Positions 15,045-25,000 of a stretch of DNA of 64,000 bases are shown here, piece by piece. The position numbers were made by a program, and so were the translations under genes. Source of the stretch: Porphyromonas vaginalis (GTDB lineage Bacteria; Bacteroidota; Bacteroidia; Bacteroidales; Porphyromonadaceae); assembly GCF_958301595.1 (NCBI RefSeq), contig NZ_CATQJU010000001.1:1426001-1490000 (forward strand), in the 5' to 3' direction. Within the stretch, counting starts at the first letter, position 1, and every line of letters begins with the position of its first letter. The notes beneath the pieces are model-generated. The model did not search any database. It saw nothing but the letters and a program-made list of their open reading frames with translations, and was not told where the DNA came from.

Positions 15045-16508
15045 ATGAATAAGCTACTAACGACAATCTCTATACTACTCACGACGCTACTCCTCGCTAC
15101 CTCTTGTACCAAGGAGCAGTCTCGCTGCTCCACTTGCCCCGATGCAGACGGTGCGCAAGCTAAGGACTACATAGTCTTCAAGAGCAACATACGTCTCGGC
15201 GGCAAGGAGGTACGCGCCACGGACGAGCGCTTTGACGTGAGCGATCAGATCGGTGTCTATGCACGTGGAGCGGAGGAACGCAACAATCTGCACTACCACG
15301 CCATCCCTGGGGGAGAGATAGCCATCTTTCACCCCACGACCACGTCTGACCGCATCTACCCCAGCACTGTCAAGGAGCTAGACTTCTACGCTTACGCTCC
15401 TTACCGCACAGCCGTTCAGAAGGGGATCATACACCTAGATCTGATCAAGGAGCCGCTTGATCTCCTCTGGGCTCATCACCGTGAGGTAGCGCCTCGTGTC
15501 GAGAAGAAGGAGTACACGCTCCTCTTCGGGCACGTCCTCTCACGCATCGTCTTCACCATCCAGGGACTTCCCGCGGGTGTGACGCTGCAGTCGATGCAGC
15601 TACAAGGCATGGTCGTCGAGGGGGACTTTGACGTCCTCACGGGCGAGCTGCGCACGCCGTATAGTTCGAAGGAGACGCTCCCGCTCACCGTTGGTGCTGA
15701 CAAGCACTCTGCCTCGTCCCTCATCCTCCCTAAGGATATTGTGGACGCACAGCTACAGCTCACGCTCAGCAATGGGCGCACCTACACCACGGAGATCAAG
15801 CAGCTAGACATCATCAGCAACAAGATCTACTACTACAACATCACTCTCGACGGTCAGGACAAGATCTCCATAGACCTTGTCAATGGACAAATCATAGACT
15901 GGGAGGACGATGGCACCATTTCCAATATCGTTGCCACGCCGACCGAAACGCCCACTCCCACGCCAGAACCTAAGCCAGCTGGTGAGAATATTTATAATGT
16001 AGACCTCACACAGGTAGCTCGCGCACTACCGCTCAATGATGACTTCGCCAAGGGGGGTAAGGACCACGATCCCTTTGCACTCCCAGGCTGGCTCAACAAA
16101 GCACTCGTCGGTTCGCGTGACTTCCAGAAGCGCTCTTACGGCGACGTACACTATGCTCAGGCCAGTGCCTATAAGTCTGCCGATCCAGTAAATAAGTGTG
16201 TCCTCATCACGCCTCGTCTGCAGATGACAGCTGGCTCTAGCTATATGGTAGAGCTAACTTACAGCTCAGGACACACCAACGGTGCTACCCTCACTGTCCA
16301 GCAACTAGACAAGGATGGAGCACTCGTCAAGACCCTAGAGGTCATCAATGACACCACAGCCCCAGATGGCTATGGCAATCAGCACTACACGAAGAGCTAC
16401 GCTATCGCAGGCTCTGCTGAGGCTGGCTACATAGCCCTCCTCTACGAGGCTTCTCAGGAGCCTCTCCACTCCACGACTTATCAAGTCGAGGCTCTAACTG
16501 TTAAATAG
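15045..16508 (+). CDS. Fimbrillin-like lipoprotein with a jelly-roll-type C-terminal domain
   Basis: A 487-residue lipoprotein (lipobox LLATSC). The N-terminal 290 residues repeat the fimbrillin-like layout of the previous gene (DQIGVYARG, NNLHYHAIPGGE, LDFYAYAPY, LLFGHVLSRIVFTIQGLPAG). A Thr/Pro linker (PTETPTPTPEPKP) leads to a C-terminal beta domain at about 315-487 (FALPGWLNKALVGSRDFQ, SYMVELTYSSGHTNG) that resembles choice-of-anchor/carbohydrate-binding jelly rolls. Spacing of 20 bp from the upstream gene and 34 bp to the next one indicates an operon. Ligand unknown. Confidence 0.75.
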   Translation: MNKLLTTISILLTTLLLATSCTKEQSRCSTCPDADGAQAKDYIVFKSNIRLGGKEVRATDERFDVSDQIGVYARGAEERNNLHYHAIPGGEIAIFHPTTTSDRIYPSTVKELDFYAYAPYRTAVQKGIIHLDLIKEPLDLLWAHHREVAPRVEKKEYTLLFGHVLSRIVFTIQGLPAGVTLQSMQLQGMVVEGDFDVLTGELRTPYSSKETLPLTVGADKHSASSLILPKDIVDAQLQLTLSNGRTYTTEIKQLDIISNKIYYYNITLDGQDKISIDLVNGQIIDWEDDGTISNIVATPTETPTPTPEPKPAGENIYNVDLTQVARALPLNDDFAKGGKDHDPFALPGWLNKALVGSRDFQKRSYGDVHYAQASAYKSADPVNKCVLITPRLQMTAGSSYMVELTYSSGHTNGATLTVQQLDKDGALVKTLEVINDTTAPDGYGNQHYTKSYAIAGSAEAGYIALLYEASQEPLHSTTYQVEALTVK

Positions 16509-16542
16509 CAAACAATCAATAATCACTTAAATACTACAAGAC

Positions 16543-17940
16543 ATGAAGAAACTACTTGTCGGTGCACTCGCACTACTCGCACTCACGGCCTGTAACAAGG
16601 ACTGCAAGGATGCAGCACTCCAGCAGGAGGCGATGCAGTTTGGGTCAAACATCCCAGCGCTCAACCTCCGTATGGCAAACAATGCCTTCGAGGCAAACGA
16701 TGCCATCGGTATCTCTATGACTGGTGACGCTACCGCTACCAACGTGGAGTACAAGACCACCGCAGGAGGTGCTACCGCAACCTTTGCACCTGCCGCTACT
16801 GGACTAACCTTTGCCGAGGGGCAGACGGTCAACTTCGTCAGCTACTATCCTTACAGCGCTAATGCTACGACCGATCTAGCTATCGACCTAACCAACGCTC
16901 AGACCGATGTCCTCTACTCCAATAACCTGACGGGCATCAAGACCGCTAAGGCTGCTAATGGAGCTAACCACGTACTGCAGTTTACGCACAAGCTAGCTCT
17001 CGTGAGCTTCACCATGACTGGTCTACCCGCTGGTACGACTATCGCCTCAGCTCAGCTAGAGGGCATCGTCACCACCAGCTCGATGAAGATCGCTGATGGT
17101 ACGCTCACCAACGGCACGACAACAGCTACGCAAAAGCTACAGCTCAAGAATGGTGCCTTCGCTCCCACGATCGTCATCCCTGCTACCAATGCTAATGCTA
17201 AGCTAGTCATCAAGCTGAGCGATGGCAAGAGCTACAGCTACACCTTTGCTAACCTTGCTCTACAGTCTGGCAAGAACCATAAGTTCAACGTCACCCTCGC
17301 ATCTGGAGCCATCACAGTAGATCAGGTCAATGGTCAGATCTCTAACTGGGACGTCGTAGATGGTGGCAACGTAACCGTTGTTCCCGACAACACGGGTGGC
17401 GTAACACCTCCTCCTACGCCACAGCCCACTACCGGTGAGCTCCTCTTCCCTGGTGCTGACTTCGAGGACTTCGCTGCCTTCAAGGGTACGCTAAACAGTC
17501 GCTTTGGTCTACAGGCCTATGCTACTGAAGCTGCTGGCGCTGGTCGCAATGGTAGTACAGCACTCCACATCAAGAATACGCCTTCAGGCAATGACTATAT
17601 CTTTACCGCTGAGAACAAAGCAGGTAAAGACTTTTCTGGCAAGACCAAGATTTCATTTTACATCAAGGGTACGGCTGCTGGTAAGAGCCTCTCCTGCAAT
17701 GTCTACACAGACGGTAGAAACTATAAGGCCTTTAATGTAGGAGATGTCAACAATGCTGATGTCAACGTGTCTGTAGCTGCAAACAATCAATATGCAGGTA
17801 GCATTACTGCCAACGATTGGGTTAAGGTTACGCTTGACATAACGGGTCTCACGCTATCCACCTCTGGTAACTTGTTTTCACTCAAGGTCGGCAAGGAAGT
17901 TGCTTGGGACCTCTACATCGATGACATCACGATCGAGTAG
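16543..17940 (+). CDS. Fimbrillin-like lipoprotein with a CBM-like C-terminal domain
   Basis: A 465-residue lipoprotein (lipobox ALTAC, Cys about 16). The N-terminal fimbrillin-like domain (NDAIGISMTG, VNFVSYYPYS, LQFTHKLALVSFTMTGLPAG) is followed by a Pro/Thr linker (TPPPTPQPTTG) and a galactose-binding/CBM-like sandwich (ISFYIKGTAAG, YAGSITANDWVKVTLDITG, VAWDLYIDDITIE). Third member of the tandem set, followed by a strong hairpin. The common scaffold with three different heads suggests subunits or tip proteins displayed on the surface; assembly into fimbriae is not shown by the sequence. Confidence 0.75.
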   Translation: MKKLLVGALALLALTACNKDCKDAALQQEAMQFGSNIPALNLRMANNAFEANDAIGISMTGDATATNVEYKTTAGGATATFAPAATGLTFAEGQTVNFVSYYPYSANATTDLAIDLTNAQTDVLYSNNLTGIKTAKAANGANHVLQFTHKLALVSFTMTGLPAGTTIASAQLEGIVTTSSMKIADGTLTNGTTTATQKLQLKNGAFAPTIVIPATNANAKLVIKLSDGKSYSYTFANLALQSGKNHKFNVTLASGAITVDQVNGQISNWDVVDGGNVTVVPDNTGGVTPPPTPQPTTGELLFPGADFEDFAAFKGTLNSRFGLQAYATEAAGAGRNGSTALHIKNTPSGNDYIFTAENKAGKDFSGKTKISFYIKGTAAGKSLSCNVYTDGRNYKAFNVGDVNNADVNVSVAANNQYAGSITANDWVKVTLDITGLTLSTSGNLFSLKVGKEVAWDLYIDDITIE

Positions 17941-17997
17941 TCAGTCACACCAGCGAGCCTCCGTCGCCTAGCACGAGAGGCAAGCTCACTAACGAAT

Positions 17998-18038
17998 AAC
18001 GTAGGGACGTACGGCATTGCGCTGTGTGTCCCTACGTT
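17998..18038 (+). terminator. Terminator of the fimbrillin-like operon
   Basis: AACGTAGGGAC pairs perfectly with GTCCCTACGTT (11 bp), followed by CATTTTATC. Confidence 0.65.
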
Positions 18039-18276
18039 CATTTTATCCCATACCTCCCGACAAAGGGCTAAAAGTCCGTTAGACCTCAGTGCCATGGGTA
18101 TGAAACTCTAGTTTCATAGGTAGTAAACTGTTCGTTTAGCCCTAGATCCCCCAAATCGCTACTCGTCTCGCTGTGATGCAACGGACGCACGACCGTGCGT
18201 CCCTACAAAGGGTTACACGTCACGGGGAACACAGATCGCTACTCGTCTAGCCGTGCTACGACGGAGGAGAAAGAAA
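18039..18276. repeat. Intergenic stretch with short palindromes
   Basis: No gene seen. Holds GAAACTCTAGTTTC (centre 18108.5) and AAAC-TGTTC-GTTT (centre about 18131), two symmetric boxes about 22 bp apart, and an R4-type palindrome (GGACGCACGACCGTGCGTCC) at about 18183. After the natB terminator (18311-18378) there is a small tandem of ACTAACTACTAGCC. Confidence 0.55.
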
Positions 18277-18310
18277 CAGCCCCCTCACCTGCTGAGCAGT
18301 GAGGGGGCTG
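18277..18310 (-). terminator. Terminator of the ABC exporter operon
   Basis: CAGCCCCCTCAC (18277-18288) with GTGAGGGGGCTG (18299-18310), a perfect 12-bp stem. On the minus strand it is followed by TTTCTTTCTCC. Confidence 0.75.
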
Positions 18311-18378
18311 TTGCGATAAGTCGCTGGGGCTGTGTGGCTTTCACTAACTACTAGCCACTAACTACTAGCCACTAACCA

Positions 18379-19722
18379 CTAGATGCGTATCCAGCTCCAG
18401 AGGTCGCGCAGAGAGGGTTTCTTGCCCGTGAAGAGGATGCCGACACGGTAGATACGTGCGGCTAGCCAGACGATCCCAAAGGCGGTGAGGTAGAGGAGCA
18501 CGATGCTGAGGATGAGCTCCCACATGGCGACCCCATAGGGTAGTCGAACCATCATCACGAAGGGCGAGGAGAAGGGAATGATACTGCCCCAGAAGGCCAT
18601 CGTGCCATCAGGATTGTCCATGCTACCCATAGCGATGTAGAAGCCAAGCATCATGACGAGGAGAAACGGCATCATAAACTGGCTGGCATCTTCGTCGCTC
18701 GAGACACTCGACCCGATCGCTGCAAAGAGCGAAGCGTAGAGGAGGTAACCTCCGATGAAGTAAACAAGGAGCATGATGATGAGCTGTACGAAGTTGATAC
18801 TCTGTAGCACCTCTAGACTAGACTGCATCTCGGCAACGGAGTCCGTACTCATACCGCCAGCGAGCCCACCCATCTGTGCGGGGTCTAGCTGCGAGAGTGC
18901 CGAGAGGTCGTAGACGCCGCCCACGGCGACTAGTGAGCCGACGACAAAGATAATCCCTCCGAAGATCAGCCATATAGCAACCTGTGTCAGTCCAACGAGG
19001 AACGCACCAATAATCTTTGAGATCATCATATCGATAGGTCGTACGGTGCTGACGATGACCTCTATGATGCGGTTCTTCTTTTCCTCTAAGACGCTACTCA
19101 TCACCTGCCCCGCATAGTTGGACATGAAGCTGAGGATGATCACAGAAAGTACCAAGCCGATCACTCCAGCTAGCGAACCGCTAGACTTAGCTTCCTCGCC
19201 CTTGGCATCCCACTGATAGGTGGGTACGGAGATGGTCGTCTCCACATCGTCGATGATTTCGGGGAGACCCTCTATATCATATTGAGCGATGCGTTGCTCC
19301 TTGAGCCGCTCGGTAAAAGCATCTTCGATGTAGCTGACGATGCCACTGGGGAGCTTCTTGTAGGAGTAGAGGCTCCAGCCGTTGGGATTGTTCATCAGCG
19401 TGTCTTTTATATAGAGGACCGCTGTGATTCCCTCTTCCTCGAGCTTTGCCTTGTCGGTATAAGCCTCAAGTGGCTCGGAGCTTGGGACGAAGGTGTAGTA
19501 TTCGTCATCGACTAGTACGTCGCTATAGAGTCCCGTCTCGTCAATGACGGCAACACGCTCGTCACTGAGCGAACTCATACTGATGTAGATGACGATAAAG
19601 AAGATCGCAAACAGGATAATCGGGACGAGGAGGGTGGTGACGATGAAGGACTTCTTCTTGACACGCACCATGTATTCTCGCTCGATAAGTATGGAGAGCT
19701 TGGAGGGTGATTTCTTGTTCAT
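18379..19722 (-). CDS. ABC-2 type exporter permease (NatB-like)
   Basis: A 447-residue membrane protein with one N-terminal membrane segment (about 25-48), a periplasmic region of about 130 residues, then five or six membrane segments from about residue 185. EEKKNRIIEVIVSTVRPIDMMISKIIG is the conserved cytoplasmic loop of NatB/ABC-2 permeases. It lies 14 bp downstream of the ATPase gene, its evident partner. Known relatives export sodium or other small compounds; the substrate here cannot be told. Confidence 0.85.
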   Translation of the reverse strand: MNKKSPSKLSILIEREYMVRVKKKSFIVTTLLVPIILFAIFFIVIYISMSSLSDERVAVIDETGLYSDVLVDDEYYTFVPSSEPLEAYTDKAKLEEEGITAVLYIKDTLMNNPNGWSLYSYKKLPSGIVSYIEDAFTERLKEQRIAQYDIEGLPEIIDDVETTISVPTYQWDAKGEEAKSSGSLAGVIGLVLSVIILSFMSNYAGQVMSSVLEEKKNRIIEVIVSTVRPIDMMISKIIGAFLVGLTQVAIWLIFGGIIFVVGSLVAVGGVYDLSALSQLDPAQMGGLAGGMSTDSVAEMQSSLEVLQSINFVQLIIMLLVYFIGGYLLYASLFAAIGSSVSSDEDASQFMMPFLLVMMLGFYIAMGSMDNPDGTMAFWGSIIPFSSPFVMMVRLPYGVAMWELILSIVLLYLTAFGIVWLAARIYRVGILFTGKKPSLRDLWSWIRI

Positions 19723-19736
19723 AAGAGTGGGTCTAG

Positions 19737-20687
19737 TTAAAGGGTGGTCGTAGCGGGCTGAGCTTGAGCCGTGGTGGTGCGGATAAATATCTCCTGCATG
19801 GAGGGTATCTCCTGTGCAACCTCTAGGAGGTGCAGGTCGGTGGGGACTAATCCCGCGAGGGCGCGTACGTCACGCTGCTGCGGGTCTTTGAGGCGGACGC
19901 GCATATCGTGTCCCTCACGCTTGATCTCGAGTAGCTCGATCTGCTGCTCGGTCAGGGGCTCGACCCAGTTGGGACGATACCCCTCGCCTGCTATGAGTAG
20001 CGAAGCGATACCCTCGAAGTGGCTTCGCTTGACCTCGGTTACGTTGCCACGGAGCACTACCTTGCTCTGGTTGATGAGTGCGATGTCGTCGCAGATCTCC
20101 TCGACAGACTGCATGTTGTGCGTGGAGAAGATGACGGCACAGCCGTTGTCTCGTAGCTCTAGGATCTCACGCTTGAGGATCTCCGCATTGACTGGGTCGA
20201 AACCGCTAAAGGGCTCGTCGAAGATGAGTAGCTTGGGACGATGAATGACGGTGCAGATGAACTGGACCTTCTGCTGCATACCCTTAGATAGCTCCTCGAC
20301 CTTACGGTGCCACCAAGGCATGATGTCAAACTTCTCAAACCAGTGCTTCAGCTCCTGCTGCGCCTCCTGTCGGGAGAGTCCGTGCAGACGAGCCAGGTAG
20401 ATGGCTTGGTCACCGACCTTCATCTTCTTATAGAGTCCACGCTCCTCGGGCAGGTAGCCGATATGGCGTATATCTTCGTAGGTCATCTCCTGGCCGTTGA
20501 GCAGTACGGTACCGCTGTCGGCGAGGAGGATTTTGTTGATGATCTTGATGAGGGTACTCTTGCCAGCTCCATTGGGACCGAGGAGGCCGAATACGCTATT
20601 GGGCTGGACTTGTATGGAGACATCGTCGAGGGCGAGGTGGTTCTTGTATCGCTTGACGATATGCTCAGCTTCTAGTAAGTAGGACAT
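19737..20687 (-). CDS. ABC exporter ATP-binding protein (NatA-like)
   Basis: A 316-residue ATPase with Walker A GLLGPNGAGKST, Q-loop near HIGYLPEERGL, signature LSKGMQQKVQF (a variant of LSGGQ usual in this subfamily), Walker B LLIFDEPFSGFDP and the switch His in FSTHNM. A C-terminal DUF4162-like extension of about 90 residues is normal for this group. It powers the adjacent permease. The upstream HsdR-N-like gene ends 20 bp away. Confidence 0.92.
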   Translation of the reverse strand: MSYLLEAEHIVKRYKNHLALDDVSIQVQPNSVFGLLGPNGAGKSTLIKIINKILLADSGTVLLNGQEMTYEDIRHIGYLPEERGLYKKMKVGDQAIYLARLHGLSRQEAQQELKHWFEKFDIMPWWHRKVEELSKGMQQKVQFICTVIHRPKLLIFDEPFSGFDPVNAEILKREILELRDNGCAVIFSTHNMQSVEEICDDIALINQSKVVLRGNVTEVKRSHFEGIASLLIAGEGYRPNWVEPLTEQQIELLEIKREGHDMRVRLKDPQQRDVRALAGLVPTDLHLLEVAQEIPSMQEIFIRTTTAQAQPATTTL

Positions 20688-20707
20688 AAGAGGTTAGAGA
20701 TTAGACT

Positions 20708-21184
20708 TTAGAGATTAGAGGTTTGGAGTATGTCGATGGCTCGCTGGTAGGAGGGTATCTCGGCGAGCGGTTTTGCCGTGGCTGTGGCGTAGTCTATCTG
20801 CAGGACGAGGTGGGTGAGCCCGTTGGTCATCATCAGGAGGGGGGCGTGGTAGTGCGCATTGTAGCGCGAGATCTGATTGACCGTCTCCTGTGAGAGGGGC
20901 ACCTCGGGCGCCTTGCACTCGATGAGAGCGAGGACTCGTCCGCCAGGACCGTAGATCATTGCATCAAAGCGGTCTTGACGTATGGAGCTGGCGACGAGGC
21001 TCTCCACCTGTATGGAGAGGCGCGGGTAGCCTAGATGATCCGTGAGATAGTGCAGGAAGTGCTGGCGCACCCACTCCTCAGGGGTTAGCGCGACCATACT
21101 CTGACGATAGACGTCATATATGACCGAACGCCCTGACTGCTCCTCAATGAGAGCAGGGTAGGAGGGTAAGTGGAGGGGTTTCAT
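20708..21184 (-). CDS. Type I restriction enzyme R-subunit N-terminal-like protein (HSDR_N_2)
   Basis: A 158-residue stand-alone domain. The restriction-nuclease core is visible: RQDRFDAMIYGPGGRVLALIECKAP contains the PD-(D/E)xK pattern (Asp, then ECK), preceded by EEWVRQHFLHYLTDHLGYP and followed by QISRYNAHYHAPLLMMTNG. No helicase or specificity subunit is nearby, so it is not a restriction system by itself; such proteins are common in Bacteroidota with unknown roles. Its 3' end lies in a TTAGAGATTAGAGG repeat like that flanking R1. It has its own TAACTTTG promoter. Confidence 0.8.
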   Translation of the reverse strand: MKPLHLPSYPALIEEQSGRSVIYDVYRQSMVALTPEEWVRQHFLHYLTDHLGYPRLSIQVESLVASSIRQDRFDAMIYGPGGRVLALIECKAPEVPLSQETVNQISRYNAHYHAPLLMMTNGLTHLVLQIDYATATAKPLAEIPSYQRAIDILQTSNL

Positions 21185-21226
21185 TAACTTTGCTTCGCAC
21201 TACTGCTATTAGACGGTGCAAAGTTA
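21185..21226. promoter_or_regulatory. Two face-to-face promoters for amn and the HsdR-N gene
   Basis: Plus-strand TAACTTTG at 21185-21192 (for amn) and minus-strand TAACTTTG at 21219-21226 (for the HsdR-N gene; TTG about 19 bp upstream). Predicted starts near 21199 and 21212 make the 5' ends overlap by about a dozen bases, so the two promoters should interfere. Confidence 0.6.
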
Positions 21227-21238
21227 CCATTTCCACCA

Positions 21239-22015
21239 ATGAAAACAAAGAAAGAGATTGCTACCAATTGGTTAACGAGGTACACCACACGAAGCCTCTC
21301 GGAGTTTGCGCCACACATACTCCTGACCAACTTCACGAGCTACCTGCAAGCTTTTGCCAAGAAGATCGGCGAGCCGATCCTAGGCGAGAGCGCCTCGATG
21401 CCAAACTGTGGCAATGCGGAGATGACGATGATACACATTGGCATGGGGAGTCCGAATGCGGCGACGATCATGGATCTGCTCTCGGCCATTGAGCCCCGGG
21501 CAGTGGTTTTCCTCGGTAAGTGTGGCGGGCTCAAGTCGCAACTGACGCTGGGGGACTACGTCCTCCCGATTGCAGCGATACGTGGCGAGGGTACGAGCGA
21601 TGACTATATGCCTCGTGAGGTGCCGTCGCTCCCTTCCTTTAATGTGCTCAAAGCTTGTAGCAATGCGCTCCTCGAGGCGGGCATATCCTATGCGCCAGGG
21701 ACGGTCTACACGACGAATAGACGGCTCTGGGAGCATGACGAGCGCTTCAAGGAGTACCTGCGCACGACCCATGCGGACGCCATCGATATGGAGACGGCTA
21801 CGCTCTTTACCGTGGGCTATGCGAATCGCATCCCGACGGGTGCTCTCCTGATGGTGAGCGATATGCCGATGACACCCGAGGGCGTCAAGAGCGACGAGAG
21901 CGATAGCTACGTGACGGCACACTTCGCCGAGCAGCATCTCCAGCTCGGCATCCGCACTGTCGAGAGCCTCCGCCAATCTCCCGAGGAGATGAAGAGCATC
22001 GTCTTTGACTGGTAG
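21239..22015 (+). CDS. amn: AMP nucleosidase
   Basis: Hydrolyses AMP to adenine and ribose 5-phosphate. The 258-residue short Bacteroidota form has a nucleoside-phosphorylase fold: TMIHIGMGSPNAATIMDLL, VVFLGKCGGLKSQLTLGDYVLPIAAIRGEG, AIDMETATLFTVGY (the DMET substrate motif) and LLMVSDMPMTPEGVKSDESD. It is preceded by its own promoter and followed after 23 bp by the large helicase gene, so the two may share a transcript. Assignment to AMP nucleosidase rather than another phosphorylase rests on the VGY/SDMPMTPEG signatures. Confidence 0.9.
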   Translation: MKTKKEIATNWLTRYTTRSLSEFAPHILLTNFTSYLQAFAKKIGEPILGESASMPNCGNAEMTMIHIGMGSPNAATIMDLLSAIEPRAVVFLGKCGGLKSQLTLGDYVLPIAAIRGEGTSDDYMPREVPSLPSFNVLKACSNALLEAGISYAPGTVYTTNRRLWEHDERFKEYLRTTHADAIDMETATLFTVGYANRIPTGALLMVSDMPMTPEGVKSDESDSYVTAHFAEQHLQLGIRTVESLRQSPEEMKSIVFDW

Positions 22016-22038
22016 TAAATTATTATAGTAGAGAGAAA

Positions 22039-25000
22039 ATGAAGAGCGTCAAGATCAATGTCGAGTACCTGAAAGTCGTCAACTATGCCTTGTGTCACAA
22101 CAAGATCCCCATTTGCCAGTCGGTCGACATCGTCAATACCTCTGAGGCCCCACTGGAGGATGTGCAGGTACTATGCGAGGGGGAGTATGTGACTCCGTAT
22201 GAGAGTACAGAGATCTTGCAGGTTAGTCCTGACGAGACGGTACGTGTAGTGCCCTTTGAGATTGTACCTGATGGTGCTAAGCTGGCTGCGCTCACTGAGC
22301 GCATAGTTACGAGCTTTACGATTACGGTGACAAGCCAGGGCGAGCGTGTGGGGCAGGAGACTTTTTCGCTAGAGATGATGCCGTATGACCACTGGCTGGG
22401 GTCGGTGATTTTGCCACAGACGCTGGTCTCCTTCATCACGCCAAATCACCCCGCTATCACGGCGCTAACGCTCAAAGTGGCCGCAATGCTCAAGCGTATG
22501 ACAGGCTCCTCCGCGCTAACTGAGTACCAGTCAGGCAATCCCAACGAGGTGCGTCTACAAGTGGCTGCGCTCTTTGCGACCCTTCATCAGGAGGGGATCG
22601 TCTATCGCGCTATACCTGCAAGCTATGAGGTCATAGGGCAACGCATCACCATGCCTGATCATGTCTTAGCGACCAAGATAGGTAACTGTATCGAGCTGAC
22701 GCTGCTGATGGCTAGCGTACTCGAGAGCATCGGCCTGAATAGCGTCGTGATCCTACAAAAAGGGCATGCCTATCTGGGCGTATGGCTTGTGGATGACTGC
22801 GCCCTCGTAGGGGTCTCTGACGACGCCTCCTTTATAGAGAAGAAGTGTTCGCAAGGTATCAGCGAGATGCTGGTGCTAGAGTGTACGAAGCTGACCAGCG
22901 AGCAGACTTCCTTCGAGCAAGCGATCCAGATTGCAGAGCTCAACCTAGCAGATCACGCACTCTTTGACATCTTCATCGATGTCAAGCGGTGTAGACTCGA
23001 GGGCATACGTCCTCTGCCCTCGAAGGCTCTAGCTGAGGGCAACTACGCCGTTGCCGCCGCAGGCGTAGCGCATGAGGAGTGTGTCATCAATGTCGTAGAG
23101 CATGATCGCTACGATCTGACTCATATAGCGGATAGTAAGAAGGAGCTGACGAAGTTTGACATCTGGGAGCGCAAGTTGCTCGACTTCTCTCTACGCAACT
23201 CGCTCCTCAATACCAACCTACGTCGCAGAGGTATACAGTTCATATCCTTTGATGTGGCAAGCATCGAGGACTATCTACAGGATGGTAAGGAGTACACCGT
23301 TGCTTGTAAGCCAAACGTAGATCTCTCCTTTGACTCTTCAGAGCAGATCGTCCGCTCTAAGCTTTATCCGCAACTGGAGGCACTGATTCGCAATGATATA
23401 GCTCATTGTACCCTGCACACCTACAAGACAGAAGCTGAGACCAATGACATCCTTAAGAACATCTACAAGGTGGCGCGCAGCTCTATTGAAGAGACGGGCG
23501 CTAACTCTCTCTACCTGGCCATCGGCACGCTCCGATGGTTTGAGACTGAGCGGAGCGAGACAGCGCGCTATGCCCCGATACTGCTCCTGCCTGTGGAGAT
23601 GGTCTACAAGAGAGGTAAGTACTGCGTCAGGACTAGAGACGAGGAGATACTCCTCAACGTCACGCTGATAGAGTTTCTAAGACAAAACTATGACATCTCC
23701 ATCGGAGGTCTAGACCCGCTGCCTAGAGATGAGAGTGGTGTCGATGTGTCGCTCATATTTGCCACAATACGTGATGCGCTCAAGGAGCAGAAGAGATGGG
23801 ACGTAGAGGAGGAGTGCCTCTTGGGTATATTCTCCTTTAGCAAGTACCTCATGTGGAATGATATCCATGCTAATCATGAGACGCTCCGAGAGCATGATAT
23901 CCTAAATAGTCTCGTAGAGGGCAAGCTCACTTGGCATCCCGAAGAGAGTACCGCAGATCTAAGGCAACTAGACAAAGAGACCTCGCCCGCAGGACTAGCT
24001 CTACCACTGACAGCTGACTCATCGCAGATAGCCGCCATCATAGAGGGGGGCAAGGGACACTCCTTCGTCCTCTATGGTCCTCCAGGCACAGGCAAGTCGC
24101 AGACGATCACCAACCTAATAGCCAATGCGCTCTATCAGGGCAAGAGGGTGCTCTTCGTAGCACAAAAGATGGCCGCACTAGATGTCGTGCAGAGTAGACT
24201 AGAGAAGATAGGACTAGGACCGTTTTGCCTAGAGCTACACTCCAATAAAGCGACCAAAAGGCATGTCCTCACCCAGCTCGAAGAGGCACTAAAAGTAGCG
24301 CACATCCTACCACCTGAGGGCTTTCAGGCGCAGGCAGACAAGATCTTTGAGATGCGCAAGCAGCTCATAGACTATATGAATGCGCTGCACGACAAAGATC
24401 CTCAGGACAAGCTCTCTCTATACGAGTATATCCTACACTATGAGAGCTTAGAGGTAGAGCCTTTGGCAAGCTTCACCTTTGAAGAGCCGCTGGATCAGCT
24501 CCTGATGACGGAAGGCGTCAGAGGGGTCGAGGAGCTACTAGGCGCACGGCTAGAGACTGTCGTGAAGTTGGTCGGACAGCCTGCGATCCACCCCCTGAAG
24601 GGGCTCAGACTAGACCGAACCATGCTGACAGATAGCTCAGGGGTCGTGGAGGAGATGCGTCGTAGCCAAGAGACTCTGAGGCAAGCACTCACGCATCGTG
24701 AGGATCTCCAGCAGACGAAGGAGCAGCAAGAGCAAATAGTGAGGGACAATGCGCCAGAGATCCTAGCACAAGACGTAGAGCAGCTCCGTACGGAGTGGCG
24801 TGTGGCAAAGGCTAAGTGGTTCATTCCGCGCTTTTTTGCCAAGCGCAGCTTCATGAAGCGACTCAAGCAGTTCAACGCATTCATCACCGAGCCTGAGGTA
24901 GACAAGTTGATCGATGACCTAACCCTTTACCACAAGAGGCACGAGGAGATCGAACAGCTAAGGACTATCTTATCCCGCCACTTCGGGCTAGAGACTTCAG

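Noticed and set aside
20708-21184. Type I restriction system
   Set aside because: Only the R-subunit N-terminal nuclease-like domain exists; no helicase, methylase or specificity gene is nearby.
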